From: Amycolatopsis antarctica
GTDB taxonomy: Bacteria > Actinomycetota > Actinomycetes > Mycobacteriales > Pseudonocardiaceae
Reading direction: 5' to 3'
Length of the DNA: 64,000 bases
Assembly (NCBI RefSeq): GCF_002262875.1
Contig: NZ_NKYE01000013.1
Span: 62,001-126,000, forward strand
In this document: one piece after another, positions 15,650 through 22,744 of the stretch
How the letters are laid out: every line of letters starts with the position of its first letter
Numbering within the stretch: the first letter of the stretch is position 1
Program-made: the position numbers and the translations under genes
Notes under the pieces: model-generated
The model's input: only the letters and a program-made list of their open reading frames with translations
Told to the model about the DNA's origin: nothing
Databases searched by the model: none

Positions 15650-16906
15650 TCACGTCACGGCGCCGGGCAGCAGGTCGGCGGCGCGCCGTTTCCGGGTGCG
15701 TGCCTCCCACCAGCCGGCCACCGGTGTGGCGAGGGCCCACAACACGGCGACGCCGGCGAGCACCACCGGCACCGTCCAGTAGCCGATCGGCGGCGCGGAC
15801 TCGGTCACGGCGTCACCGAGCAGCCACGGACGCAACTGGCCCTGCAGCCACAGCGCCCCGAAGCCGAACGCCGTCACCAGCAGCGCCCCGACGCCGGCAC
15901 CGAACGTCCGGTGCCCCCGCGCCACCCGGAACGCCAGATCCACCGCGAGGCCGACGCCGATCAGGTAGAACGGCACGGTCGAGGTCGGGAAGTCGCTCCA
16001 CATCAGCAGCGGCCAGATCACCGCGCGGTACAGCACGTACCCGGTGGCCACCGCGGTCGCCGCCCACATCTTGCCGATGGTGTGCCGGGCCGCGGCGAGT
16101 ACCAGCGCCATCACGCCGATGCCCCACACGGGATACACCCAGTCGTCGATCGGCAGGGCGAAGTGCAGGATCGCTTCCCGGTCGATCGGCCTGCCGATGT
16201 CGTCGGCGGCGAACTGCAGCAGGGTTTGCTCCCCGGTGGGCGCGCCCCGGTCCCAGGCGCGCAGCGAGAGGATGCCGTACTCCTGCTGGCCGTTCGGGAA
16301 GAACATGTTCTCCAGGAAGAAGATCCACAACCCGGTGCTGACCAGAGTGCGCAGCCTGCCCGGCTCGGTGCCCTTGAGCCAGCCGTCGATCGCGCCCAGC
16401 GTCATGATCGCGGTGCCCAGGTAGAGCAGGCCGTGGGTGGGGCTCCACGAGGTGATGTCCAGCCCGTTGAGCGAGTGATTGATGACGTCCAGCGGCGCGG
16501 CGATCAGGAAGATCGTGGTGCCGACCTGCATCAGCCGCAGCGCTCGCCGGTCGACGCCCATGCCGGTGAAGCTGTGGATCGCGACCAGCACGCAGACCAT
16601 CACCGTGCCGACCGAGTTGATCAGGTGCGGCGGGGCCAGGTCGTCGCGCAGCCACTTGAAGTGCCATGACATGTCCCAGGACGAGCCGACCAGCTTGAAC
16701 GCGAGTGCGACCAGCCACGTGCGGTAGCAGTACCGCATCACCCACGGGGGCGTCGGCTGACCGGGCGCGCCGCGTCTCCAGTGCAGCCGGAAGAACAGCT
16801 TCATCTTCGCGACCGGACTGCGTGGGATCACCTCGGGTTCGCTGAGGTCCCCGGTGGAGTTCCTGGCGGGAATTGCCTTCGTCACCGGCCCATCATCGCG
16901 TGTCAA
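15650..16906 (-). CDS. Polytopic membrane protein of unknown function
   Basis: A 418-residue protein with about nine or ten predicted hydrophobic segments after a hydrophilic, basic N-terminus (residues 1-50, including a juxtamembrane RLHWRRGAPG). Conspicuous polar and aromatic motifs inside or next to helices are SSWDMSWHFKWLRDD, LDVINHSLNG, WSPTHGLLYLG, FFLENMFFPNGQQE and DDWVYPVWG. The several His, Asp and Glu residues in membrane-proximal positions hint at metal, haem or quinone chemistry, but I do not recognise the family. The C-terminus is basic (ARTRKRRAADLLPG). No operon partner is seen. Confidence 0.8.
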   Translation of the reverse strand: MTRDDGPVTKAIPARNSTGDLSEPEVIPRSPVAKMKLFFRLHWRRGAPGQPTPPWVMRYCYRTWLVALAFKLVGSSWDMSWHFKWLRDDLAPPHLINSVGTVMVCVLVAIHSFTGMGVDRRALRLMQVGTTIFLIAAPLDVINHSLNGLDITSWSPTHGLLYLGTAIMTLGAIDGWLKGTEPGRLRTLVSTGLWIFFLENMFFPNGQQEYGILSLRAWDRGAPTGEQTLLQFAADDIGRPIDREAILHFALPIDDWVYPVWGIGVMALVLAAARHTIGKMWAATAVATGYVLYRAVIWPLLMWSDFPTSTVPFYLIGVGLAVDLAFRVARGHRTFGAGVGALLVTAFGFGALWLQGQLRPWLLGDAVTESAPPIGYWTVPVVLAGVAVLWALATPVAGWWEARTRKRRAADLLPGAVT

Positions 16907-17012
16907 GCCTCCTCGCGGGTAGAGACCCGACCAATCGGGACATAATCCCAGGGTTCACCCGTAGGGGGCAGGTGTTTGCGCCCGTAGGGAGTGCTGCGGA
17001 AAGGTGCCGCCC

Positions 17013-17117
17013 ATGCGGTCGAAGCGAACGATGGATCCCAAGCGTGTGGTGGCCGCCCTGCTGGTCTTCGCGCTGGTGCTCGGTGGTGCGAGCGTCGTGC
17101 TCTCCCTGGTGCTCTGA
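17013..17117 (+). CDS. 34-residue single-helix membrane peptide
   Basis: A short ORF beginning MRSKRTMDPKRVVAALLVFA and ending in a hydrophobic run (LVLGGASVVLSLVL). Positive N-terminus plus one TM helix is the pattern of small actinobacterial membrane proteins. GGAAAGG lies 6-12 bp before the ATG. An internal ATG (MDPKRVV) is an alternative start. It lies just ahead of the DUF3151 gene. Function unknown; coding status is supported by the codon-bias and start-site pattern only. Confidence 0.5.
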   Translation: MRSKRTMDPKRVVAALLVFALVLGGASVVLSLVL

Positions 17118-17174
17118 GCTGCCCCGTCCGTCCCGCACCCCGGTGACCCGGGTGCCGCTGGCAGGATGGCGGAC

Positions 17175-17597
17175 ATGACGCATGGCAACCTGCTCGGACC
17201 CGAACCGACCCTTCTCCCCGAGCGGCCCGAACCGCAGGCGGCGCTCGACGCGGGCAACGCCCCGGCCGGGGTCGTCGCGGAGCACCCGGACTTCAGCGAG
17301 GCCTGGGCGGTGCTGGCGGAGAAGTCCCTCGCCGACGGCGACCAGGCCGACGTGGTCGCCGCGTACGCCTACGCCCGCACCGGTTACCACCGCGGTCTGG
17401 ACCAGCTTCGCCGTTCCGGCTGGAAGGGCTTCGGCCCGGTGCCCTGGGCGCACCGGCCGAACCAGGGTTTCCTGCGTGCCGTCGCCGCGCTGGCGACGGC
17501 CGCGCAGCGGATCGGCGAGACGGCCGAGTACGACCGGTGCAAGCAGCTTCTGGACGACTCCGACCCGGCAGCCGCGGGCGAACTCGGCCTCGGCTGA
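17175..17597 (+). CDS. DUF3151 family protein
   Basis: A 140-residue conserved actinobacterial protein without known activity. Typical stretches are GNLLGPEPTLLPERPE, AEHPDFSEAWAVLAEKSL, AYAYARTGYHRGLDQLRRSGWKG and VPWAHRPNQGFLRAVAALA. The helical repeats resemble TPR-like packing. From memory, M. tuberculosis has its homologue (Rv0360c) in the same neighbourhood as fba, DedA and purA, which also surround this gene. The ATG at 17175 (MTHGNLL) is preferred over one 9 bp upstream. Confidence 0.9.
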   Translation: MTHGNLLGPEPTLLPERPEPQAALDAGNAPAGVVAEHPDFSEAWAVLAEKSLADGDQADVVAAYAYARTGYHRGLDQLRRSGWKGFGPVPWAHRPNQGFLRAVAALATAAQRIGETAEYDRCKQLLDDSDPAAAGELGLG

Positions 17598-17652
17598 ACC
17601 CGGACGTCACGTTCACCGGCGGGCGGGCAGCCCGCCCGCCGGGTGAGCGTGG

Positions 17653-18870
17653 TCAGAAGCTGCCGCAGTTGCCCGGTGCGGGGACGCCGGCGAAGCGGCC
17701 CTCCAGCCAGGCGAAGGCCTCCGGGAACGCGCGGATCGCGCCGCCGACGTGCGTCGGCACCAGCGAGGTACTGAACTGCACCCGCGTCCCGCCGGAGCAC
17801 CAGTCGCGGGCCATGTCGCGGCCCTGGGCGTAGGGCACGATGTCGTCGAGCGCGCTGTGCACCACCAGCGTCGGCACCTCCGGCGCGGAGTCGCCGATGC
17901 GCTGTTCCGCGACGACCGAGGCGTACGGCTCCTCGTCCAGGTACGCCGACAACGGCCGCCCGTCCACCGTCAGGTCGGCGGTGCGGGTGAACGCCTGCCC
18001 GGCGATCACCTCGATGGTGCACTGTTGCCGTACCTCGTCGAGCAGTCGCTTTCCCTTGTGGTTCAACACGTTCTCGATGCCCAGGTCCGGGTACGCGGCG
18101 CTCAGCCCGGCGAGCGCGTAGCCGAGGAACCCGGCCGCGTACGCCCCGTCCAGGTTCTTCGCGACGGCCCCGAGTTCGGCCGGGACGGCTCCGGCGTAGA
18201 CGCCCTTGAGGTCCAGTTCCGGTGCGTACTCGGCGGCCAGCTCACCTGCCGCCGCCGAGGCGCCGCCACCCTGCGAGTACCCGGCCGTGGCGACCGGTCC
18301 TGCGTCGGGCAGGTTCGCCTCCGGCAGCCGCTGGGCCGCGCGTACTACGTCGAGTACGGCGTGGCCCTGGGCGAGCCGGTTCGTGTACGTGTGGTCGCCG
18401 GGTGTCCCGAGACCCTGGTAGTCGGTGAGCGCGATCGCGTAACCGCGGGCGAGCAGGCCCGCGATGAACGGCCCCTCGTACTCCATCCCGGCCGCCGCGG
18501 CGATCGACGGCGCGCAGTCGTCGCCGATGCCCTGCGTTCCGGGGGCGTAGCCGACGATCGGCCGCTCGCCCGCGCCGATCCAGGGGACGAGCGGGGTGAG
18601 GACGGTGCCGGTGACGGCCATCGGCTCGCCCGCGGTGTCCGTGCTGCGGTACATGATCCGCTGCACGTGAGCGGGTGCCCTGGTGAGCTTGAGCGGGTCG
18701 AGGAAGAAGTCCGCGGGCTCGCTGCGGACGATGTCGCCGTTCTCGCCCGGCGGCAGCGGTGACGGTGGTTCGTAGAACGGCGGCGCCGCGATGGCCTGGG
18801 TCGCGCCCGTGGCCAGTAGCGCCAGCGACATCACGATGGTGAGCAAGGTCCGGCGGCCGGAGGCACGCAT
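17653..18870 (-). CDS. Secretory lipase (LIP family)
   Basis: Exported lipase (405 aa) of the LIP family (Candida-type secretory lipases, also in actinomycetes). The signal peptide is MRASGRRTLLTIVMSLALLA with cleavage after TQAIA. The N-terminal PPFYEPPSPLPPGENGDIVR segment, the nucleophile motif GYSQGG, the catalytic Asp in VVHSALDDIVPY and the His in LVPTHVGG fit the family. Cys residues (GDDCAP, RQQCTIE, DWCSGG, GNCGSF) suggest disulfides. It is divergent from a TetR regulator with a dyad between them, and probably repressed by it. Confidence 0.93.
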   Translation of the reverse strand: MRASGRRTLLTIVMSLALLATGATQAIAAPPFYEPPSPLPPGENGDIVRSEPADFFLDPLKLTRAPAHVQRIMYRSTDTAGEPMAVTGTVLTPLVPWIGAGERPIVGYAPGTQGIGDDCAPSIAAAAGMEYEGPFIAGLLARGYAIALTDYQGLGTPGDHTYTNRLAQGHAVLDVVRAAQRLPEANLPDAGPVATAGYSQGGGASAAAGELAAEYAPELDLKGVYAGAVPAELGAVAKNLDGAYAAGFLGYALAGLSAAYPDLGIENVLNHKGKRLLDEVRQQCTIEVIAGQAFTRTADLTVDGRPLSAYLDEEPYASVVAEQRIGDSAPEVPTLVVHSALDDIVPYAQGRDMARDWCSGGTRVQFSTSLVPTHVGGAIRAFPEAFAWLEGRFAGVPAPGNCGSF

Positions 18871-18891
18871 ACTGGCTCCTCGACGAGCGAT

Positions 18892-18915
18892 ATTTTCGAC
18901 AACAGTGTCGGAAAT
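18892..18915. promoter_or_regulatory. Dyad operator between LIP lipase and TetR genes
   Basis: Imperfect 24-bp inverted repeat with half sites TTTTCGACA and TGTCGGAAA, in the 68-bp gap between the divergent lipase and TetR starts. It is very likely the TetR binding site controlling both. Confidence 0.7.
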
Positions 18916-18938
18916 AGATAACTGGTGAGGGAGTCGCT

Positions 18939-19601
18939 GTGTCAACCCCCGCCCGCAGGCGGCCGGGCAGGCCGCGGAAGATCCCGGCCGCCGAACAGAG
19001 CGTCATCGTGCTCGGCGCCGCCCGGCGGGTATTCGCCGAGCACGGCCCCAGGGCGGGGACGATCGAGCAGATCGCCCGCGCCGCGGGGGTCAGCAGGCAG
19101 GCCGTCTACGACCGGTTCCGCGACCGCGCCACGCTCGTCGACGCCGTGGTACGCGAGATCGGCGAGGAGGCCTTCGCCGCCATCGGCGCACCGGCGGCGC
19201 GCTGGGCGGATCCGGACCTGCGGGCGTGGACCCGCGCCAACTACGCCGCCATGTTCACCTTCGTCGCCGAGCACCCCGAGGCGATGCCGCTGCTCCAGGA
19301 AGCCGAACGCACCGGCGATCCCGCGCTGACCCGGCTGCGCGGCAGGCTGGCCGAGGTCTACGCCAAGGCCGTCCGGGCCCGCTTCGCGGCACACGGCGTA
19401 CGGACAGGAGGCGGTGACCGGGCGCTGGTCGCGATGTACTTCGCGATGACCGAGGCGCTCGTCGGGCTCGCGGACGGTGGTGACGCGGCCGAACGGGAGG
19501 CGTTCATCGACCTGCTCACCGAGTTCACCGTCGGCGGGGTGCTGCGGCTCTACGAGCACGCGCCCGGCGTGCTCGACCGGTTGCGCGGACAGGAGACATG
19601 A
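18939..19601 (+). CDS. TetR family regulator
   Basis: A 220-residue repressor. A basic N-terminal arm (ARRRPGRPRKIPAAE) is followed by the HTH IEQIARAAGVSRQAVYDRFR. The C-terminal domain is helical (TetR_C type). It starts at GTG with GAGGGAG 5 bp upstream. It is divergent from the secreted LIP lipase and probably responds to fatty acids or a related lipid released by that enzyme (inference). Confidence 0.9.
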   Translation: MSTPARRRPGRPRKIPAAEQSVIVLGAARRVFAEHGPRAGTIEQIARAAGVSRQAVYDRFRDRATLVDAVVREIGEEAFAAIGAPAARWADPDLRAWTRANYAAMFTFVAEHPEAMPLLQEAERTGDPALTRLRGRLAEVYAKAVRARFAAHGVRTGGGDRALVAMYFAMTEALVGLADGGDAAEREAFIDLLTEFTVGGVLRLYEHAPGVLDRLRGQET

Positions 19602-19711
19602 GTCACACCCTCGCGCTTCCGTCGCAGGTACGGGCGTGGTGGGGCGGGCCGTAGTGCGGGCAGGGGGCGGACCGGATTCCCGTACCGCTCGCCGCCCAAC
19701 AAACTTGACGA

Positions 19712-20734
19712 ATGACAGTCGACAACGCGCTGCGGGCCAGGAGTGCCCCTAGCGACTACTCCGCACTCTCCAAGCGTGTCGCCGGCGCGGGCCTGCTCGA
19801 CCGCAGGCCGGGCTACTACCTCGTCCGCCTGAGCGTGATCGCCGCCCTCTTCGCCGGCGGCTGGGTCGCCTTCTTCCTGATCGGCGACTCCTGGTGGACG
19901 CTCGCGATCGCCGGGTTCATGGCGGTCATGTTCGGCCAGATCGCGCTGGTCGCACACGACCTCGCGCACCGGCAGGTCTTCCGCACCCGCAGGCCGAGCG
20001 CCGTGGCGGGCTGGATCGCGGGCAACCTGTGCGTCGGCATGAGCTACGGCTGGTGGATGGACAAGCACACCCGCCACCACGCGAATCCGAACCACGAGGA
20101 GCTGGACCCGGACGTCGAGCCGGACATCTTCGTGTGGTCGGACGACCAGGCCAAGGCGAGCAGTGGTGTGCCGCGCTTCATCGGCCGCTGGCAGGCGTTT
20201 CTGTTCTTCCCGATGCTCACGCTCGAGGGCCTGAACCTGCACGTCTCCGGATTCAAGGCGTTGCGCAAGCCGACGTTGAAGAACCGCGGCGTCGAGGCGA
20301 CGTTGCTGGTGCTGCACTGCGCCCTGTACCTTTCCGCGCTGTTCGTCGTGCTCTCACCGGCGAAGGCGCTGGTCTTCTTCGCGATCCACCAGGCCCTCTG
20401 GGGCGTTTACATGGGTTCGATCTTCGCCCCCGGCCACAAGGGAATGCCGACGATGAAGCCCGGCGAGAAGGTCGACTTCCTGCGCCGTCAGGTGCTCACC
20501 TCGCGCAACGTCCGCGGCGGCTGGTTCATCGACACGGCGATGGGCGGGCTGAACTACCAGATCGAGCACCACCTGTTCCCCAGCATGCCGACGCCACACC
20601 TGCGCCGTGCGCAGGCGATCGTGCGGGAGTACTGCGCGGAACTGTCCATTCCGTACCACGAGCGCGGACTGATCGGCTCCTGGTCCGAGGCGCTGGGGCA
20701 CCTGCACCGCGTCGGCGCGCCACTACGCGGCTGA
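19712..20734 (+). CDS. Fatty acid desaturase (membrane di-iron)
   Basis: A 340-residue integral membrane desaturase of the acyl-lipid/DesA-like group. Three His boxes ligate the di-iron centre: HDLAH, HTRHH (DKHTRHHANPNH) and QIEHHLFP. Two hydrophobic hairpins separate them. It probably introduces a double bond into a fatty acyl chain. The QIEHH third box is seen in front-end-type and bacterial linoleoyl-CoA-like desaturases, so regiochemistry is uncertain. No ferredoxin reductase partner is next to it. Confidence 0.93.
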   Translation: MTVDNALRARSAPSDYSALSKRVAGAGLLDRRPGYYLVRLSVIAALFAGGWVAFFLIGDSWWTLAIAGFMAVMFGQIALVAHDLAHRQVFRTRRPSAVAGWIAGNLCVGMSYGWWMDKHTRHHANPNHEELDPDVEPDIFVWSDDQAKASSGVPRFIGRWQAFLFFPMLTLEGLNLHVSGFKALRKPTLKNRGVEATLLVLHCALYLSALFVVLSPAKALVFFAIHQALWGVYMGSIFAPGHKGMPTMKPGEKVDFLRRQVLTSRNVRGGWFIDTAMGGLNYQIEHHLFPSMPTPHLRRAQAIVREYCAELSIPYHERGLIGSWSEALGHLHRVGAPLRG

Positions 20735-20766
20735 CCGTCATCGCCCGGTACGCACGACGAGACGAC

Positions 20767-20946
20767 GAGGGGCCCGCCGGATACTCCGGCGGGCCCCTCG
20801 TGGCGTGCTGGGTGCGATCAGCAGGAGGCGAGCATCTCGTCGAGCGCGGTCTTCTCCGCCTCGTTGACGGTCAGCTCGTACTTGGCCTTCACGCCCACCC
20901 ACATCGAGGCGTAGGTGCACCAGTAACCGGTTGACGGCGGCTTCCA
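20767..20946. repeat. 180-bp direct repeat, copy A (att-like, left edge of element)
   Basis: Perfectly identical to 22565-22744. It contains the hairpin terminator (GGGGCCCGCCGG arm) and the last 42 codons of the HNH nuclease gene on the minus strand, detached from the rest of that gene. This is the structure left when an element integrates at a gene 3' end and brings its own copy of that end. Confidence 0.9.
20769..20797. terminator. Terminator in repeat copy A
   Basis: GGGGCCCGCCGG-ATACT-CCGGCGGGCCCC is a perfect 12-bp stem with a 5-nt loop. It follows the desaturase gene and probably terminates it now. In the ancestral layout it ended the HNH gene. Confidence 0.85.
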
Positions 20947-21150
20947 CGACCACCACCAAGGCGAAGCCGAAGGCCACGAATAACAGCACGAAGAAGACCA
21001 CGCCCAAGCAAACCTGGTGGCAGCGGGACGAGCCGATCGAGTGCGGTGCCGACCTCTAATACGAGGCGACGGGTACCCGTACGAGGGTGGCAAGTCCTCC
21101 GGCGAGACCCAGCACGAGTACGGGTACCAGCAGGGCTACGTCCCCAGGAA
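20947..21150 (+). pseudogene. Truncated coding remnant at left edge of element
   Basis: Right at the repeat border a plus-strand frame reads TTTKAKPKATNNSTKKTTPK and then QTWWQRDEPIECGADL before a TAA at 21057-21059. In another frame just beyond the stop, protein-like sequence continues (GYPYEGGKSSGETQHEYGYQ). This looks like the C-terminal part of a gene that lost its 5' end at the border and then suffered a frameshift. The original function is unknown. Confidence 0.45.
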
Positions 21151-21873
21151 TCAATGCTGGGCCAGTGCGGGCGCGAGCCGCTGAAGGAGCCACCCTGCGC
21201 ACCAGCGGCTCTCGCTGTCCTTGGGGTCGATCGCTTCCTTGGACAGCTTGCCTGCCAGCTTCCCGGGGTCGGGCGCGGTCACCGGGTCCTCAGCTACCCG
21301 CAGTGAGGTCTCCCAATCCCACTGCATGAGCCGCGAGACTTCCGAGGCAAGGCACAAGCGCCGGACCCTGTCATCGTCGGTCAGTATCTCGGCCACCAAC
21401 TCGGCGTTGTCCCGGCCGGGCAGGAAACCGACGATGGACACGGCGTTGGCGCGGAGCGTGCTGGTCTTGCCGTCCTTCGCCCAGCGGCGAAAGTGCTCGA
21501 CCCCGGCCTCACTGATGATCGGAGCCACAGCCGCATCGATGGTGCTCGACGTCGGCCCGTCCGCGAAGATGCTCGGGTCTCCGCTCTCGACCGCGCGCCG
21601 GATCTCGTCCAGGTGCTCGTCGTTCTCGATCTTGCGGAGTTTCGGGTGTGTGATGTCGCGTCGCCGCATGCCGCCTCCTAGAACACTCTCGTAAGCCGCG
21701 ATCACATCGGGTGTGGCCGGACGTACTCCGGTCTCGACCTGGCCCAGGTAACCAGCGCTGTACGCCGTCTCCTTCGCCAGCCCGCGCAGTGAGTACCCGG
21801 CGTAGGCCCTGCCTGCACGGAGGCGTTCGCCCTCGGTCATCTTGCTGACAGATGCTGACGCTTTTGCTGACAC
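21151..21873 (-). CDS. XRE-type HTH regulator of the element
   Basis: A 240-residue protein with an N-terminal Cro/C1 HTH (MTEGERLRAGRAYAGYSLRG, then LAKETAYSAGYLGQVETG) and an alpha-helical C-terminal domain of about 150 residues (VEHFRRWAKDG, SIVGFLPGRDNAELVAEIL, LMQWDWETSLRV). GGAGG stands 6 bp before the GTG at 21873, which decides the start. An ATG 33 bp later is the alternative. Similar regulators are common in actinomycete integrative elements, in a KorSA-like role (family impression, not a search). It is divergent from the tiny-gene operon, with GTCAGCA heptamers over its start. Confidence 0.82.
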   Translation of the reverse strand: MSAKASASVSKMTEGERLRAGRAYAGYSLRGLAKETAYSAGYLGQVETGVRPATPDVIAAYESVLGGGMRRRDITHPKLRKIENDEHLDEIRRAVESGDPSIFADGPTSSTIDAAVAPIISEAGVEHFRRWAKDGKTSTLRANAVSIVGFLPGRDNAELVAEILTDDDRVRRLCLASEVSRLMQWDWETSLRVAEDPVTAPDPGKLAGKLSKEAIDPKDSESRWCAGWLLQRLAPALAQH

Positions 21874-21914
21874 CTGCTGCCTCCGTAACTGTTCAAAGGG
21901 TTGCTGATGCTGAC
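21843..21914. repeat. Cluster of TGCTGAC heptamers, probable operator
   Basis: TGCTGAC occurs at 21843, 21853, 21865 and 21908, with a variant TGCTGAT at 21902. Spacing is about one helical turn for the first three. They overlap the first codons and promoter of the XRE gene, so the protein may bind them to autoregulate. Confidence 0.5.
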
Positions 21915-21966
21915 GAGAATACTCCTGTGAGCTGTCGCGTACCGAATGTGAGAACGCGGCGCGGGC

Positions 21967-22098
21967 ATGAGTGGCCAGGCATTCGTGGTGGTGGCGGTGA
22001 TCGGCGCTGCCGGTCTGCTGACCGTGGGCTGGTGCATCTGGGATGCCGTGCGGGATGCGCGTGCCCAACTCCGACGGCCTGGGGGTGATCAGCGATGA
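21967..22098 (+). CDS. Tiny membrane protein of the element (43 aa)
   Basis: Begins MSGQAFVVVAVIGAAGLLTV, one TM helix, then a basic cytoplasmic-type tail (DAVRDARAQLRRPGGDQR). It ends with a 4-bp ATGA overlap with the next gene. Small single-TM proteins coupled like this are typical of actinomycete plasmids and integrative elements (Spd-like genes), but no specific family is recognised. Confidence 0.65.
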   Translation: MSGQAFVVVAVIGAAGLLTVGWCIWDAVRDARAQLRRPGGDQR

Positions 22099-22205
22099 GC
22101 TGGTACATCGACAGCGACGGAAACGTGATCGACCTGGACGACACGGCACCGATCGAGGACGGCGACCTGCCCGAGCCCGATGACGCTTGCGCGGGTGACC
22201 GATGA
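22095..22205 (+). CDS. Tiny acidic protein of the element (36 aa)
   Basis: Sequence begins MSWYIDSDGNVIDLDDTAPI and is strongly acidic. Both its start and its stop overlap the neighbouring genes by 4 bp (ATGA), strong evidence that it is translated. Function unknown. Confidence 0.65.
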   Translation: MSWYIDSDGNVIDLDDTAPIEDGDLPEPDDACAGDR

Positions 22206-22399
22206 CCCGCCTTCGGGTGTCCTCGCCGCCGGAGATGGCCACGCGCCGGGCGTCGAAGGCCGACGCGAAAAACTGGAACCGCTACACGCGGGACTACAGA
22301 TCCTGTTACCACTGCCGGACCCTGTACCTCACGGCCGCTGACGCAACCGCCTGCGAGGACATCCACACCGGCAACGACGCACGTTCGCCCGCCGCCTGA
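22202..22399 (+). CDS. Small Cys-containing protein of the element (65 aa)
   Basis: A basic protein (MTRLRVSSPPEMATRRASKA at the N-terminus) with CYHC in DYRSCYHCRTLYLTA and a later Cys, so it may bind a metal as a small zinc ribbon. It starts in an ATGA overlap with the acidic gene upstream. It is the third member of the coupled operon. Function unknown. Confidence 0.65.
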   Translation: MTRLRVSSPPEMATRRASKADAKNWNRYTRDYRSCYHCRTLYLTAADATACEDIHTGNDARSPAA

Positions 22400-22472
22400 G
22401 TCTCCCGGTCGCCGTACTCACCCCGACCGGTGCGGTGACCGGGTACCCACCGCATCCATTCCGGGGATCCCC

Positions 22473-22712
22473 ATGCGCGATTTTCGTTTCGTGCTGCGCG
22501 TTTTCGGCTACGACCATGCCTGCATCCACATCGAGACCAACAGCTGGGTGTCCGCGAACGAGATGAGGGGCCCGCCGGATACTCCGGCGGGCCCCTCGTG
22601 GCGTGCTGGGTGCGATCAGCAGGAGGCGAGCATCTCGTCGAGCGCGGTCTTCTCCGCCTCGTTGACGGTCAGCTCGTACTTGGCCTTCACGCCCACCCAC
22701 ATCGAGGCGTAG
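22473..22712 (+). CDS. Small protein running into the repeat, possibly chimeric
   Basis: Starts MRDFRFVLRVFGYDHACIHI with GGGGA 7 bp upstream. The first 31 codons are in unique element DNA and the rest (from RGPPDTPAG) is translated from the 180-bp repeat, antisense to the HNH gene. It may be an element gene truncated or completed by the attachment sequence. The coding status of the second half is doubtful. Confidence 0.4.
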   Translation: MRDFRFVLRVFGYDHACIHIETNSWVSANEMRGPPDTPAGPSWRAGCDQQEASISSSAVFSASLTVSSYLAFTPTHIEA

Positions 22713-22744
22713 GTGCACCAGTAACCGGTTGACGGCGGCTTCCA
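22565..22744. repeat. 180-bp direct repeat, copy B (att-like, right edge of element)
   Basis: Identical to copy A over all 180 bp. Here the repeat is continuous with the intact HNH gene and includes that gene's terminator. Confidence 0.9.
22567..22595 (-). terminator. Terminator of HNH nuclease gene
   Basis: The same perfect 12-bp GC stem with ATACT loop as in copy A, 21 bp beyond the HNH stop codon. Confidence 0.85.

Larger units (their letters stand above)
20767..22744. mobile_element. Small integrated element flanked by 180-bp repeats, no integrase (CIME/decayed AICE-like)
   Basis: About 1.6 kb of DNA bounded by two perfect 180-bp direct repeats that duplicate the 3' end of the HNH nuclease gene. 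The interior holds an XRE regulator, three overlapping tiny genes and incomplete coding segments at both edges. No integrase, excisionase, replication or transfer gene is present. This is the layout of a cis-mobilisable element or of the remnant of a larger actinomycete integrative element. The HNH gene itself stays intact. Confidence 0.72.

Noticed and set aside
20738..21007. Hydrophobic minus-strand frame (MGVVFFVLLFVAFGFALVVV) as a membrane protein gene
   Set aside because: The hydrophobic run is the antisense of the Lys/Thr-rich remnant and the rest crosses the terminator repeat.
21893..22366. 157-codon minus-strand frame across the tiny genes
   Set aside because: Antisense to three genes joined by precise ATGA overlaps; no motif or ribosome binding site.
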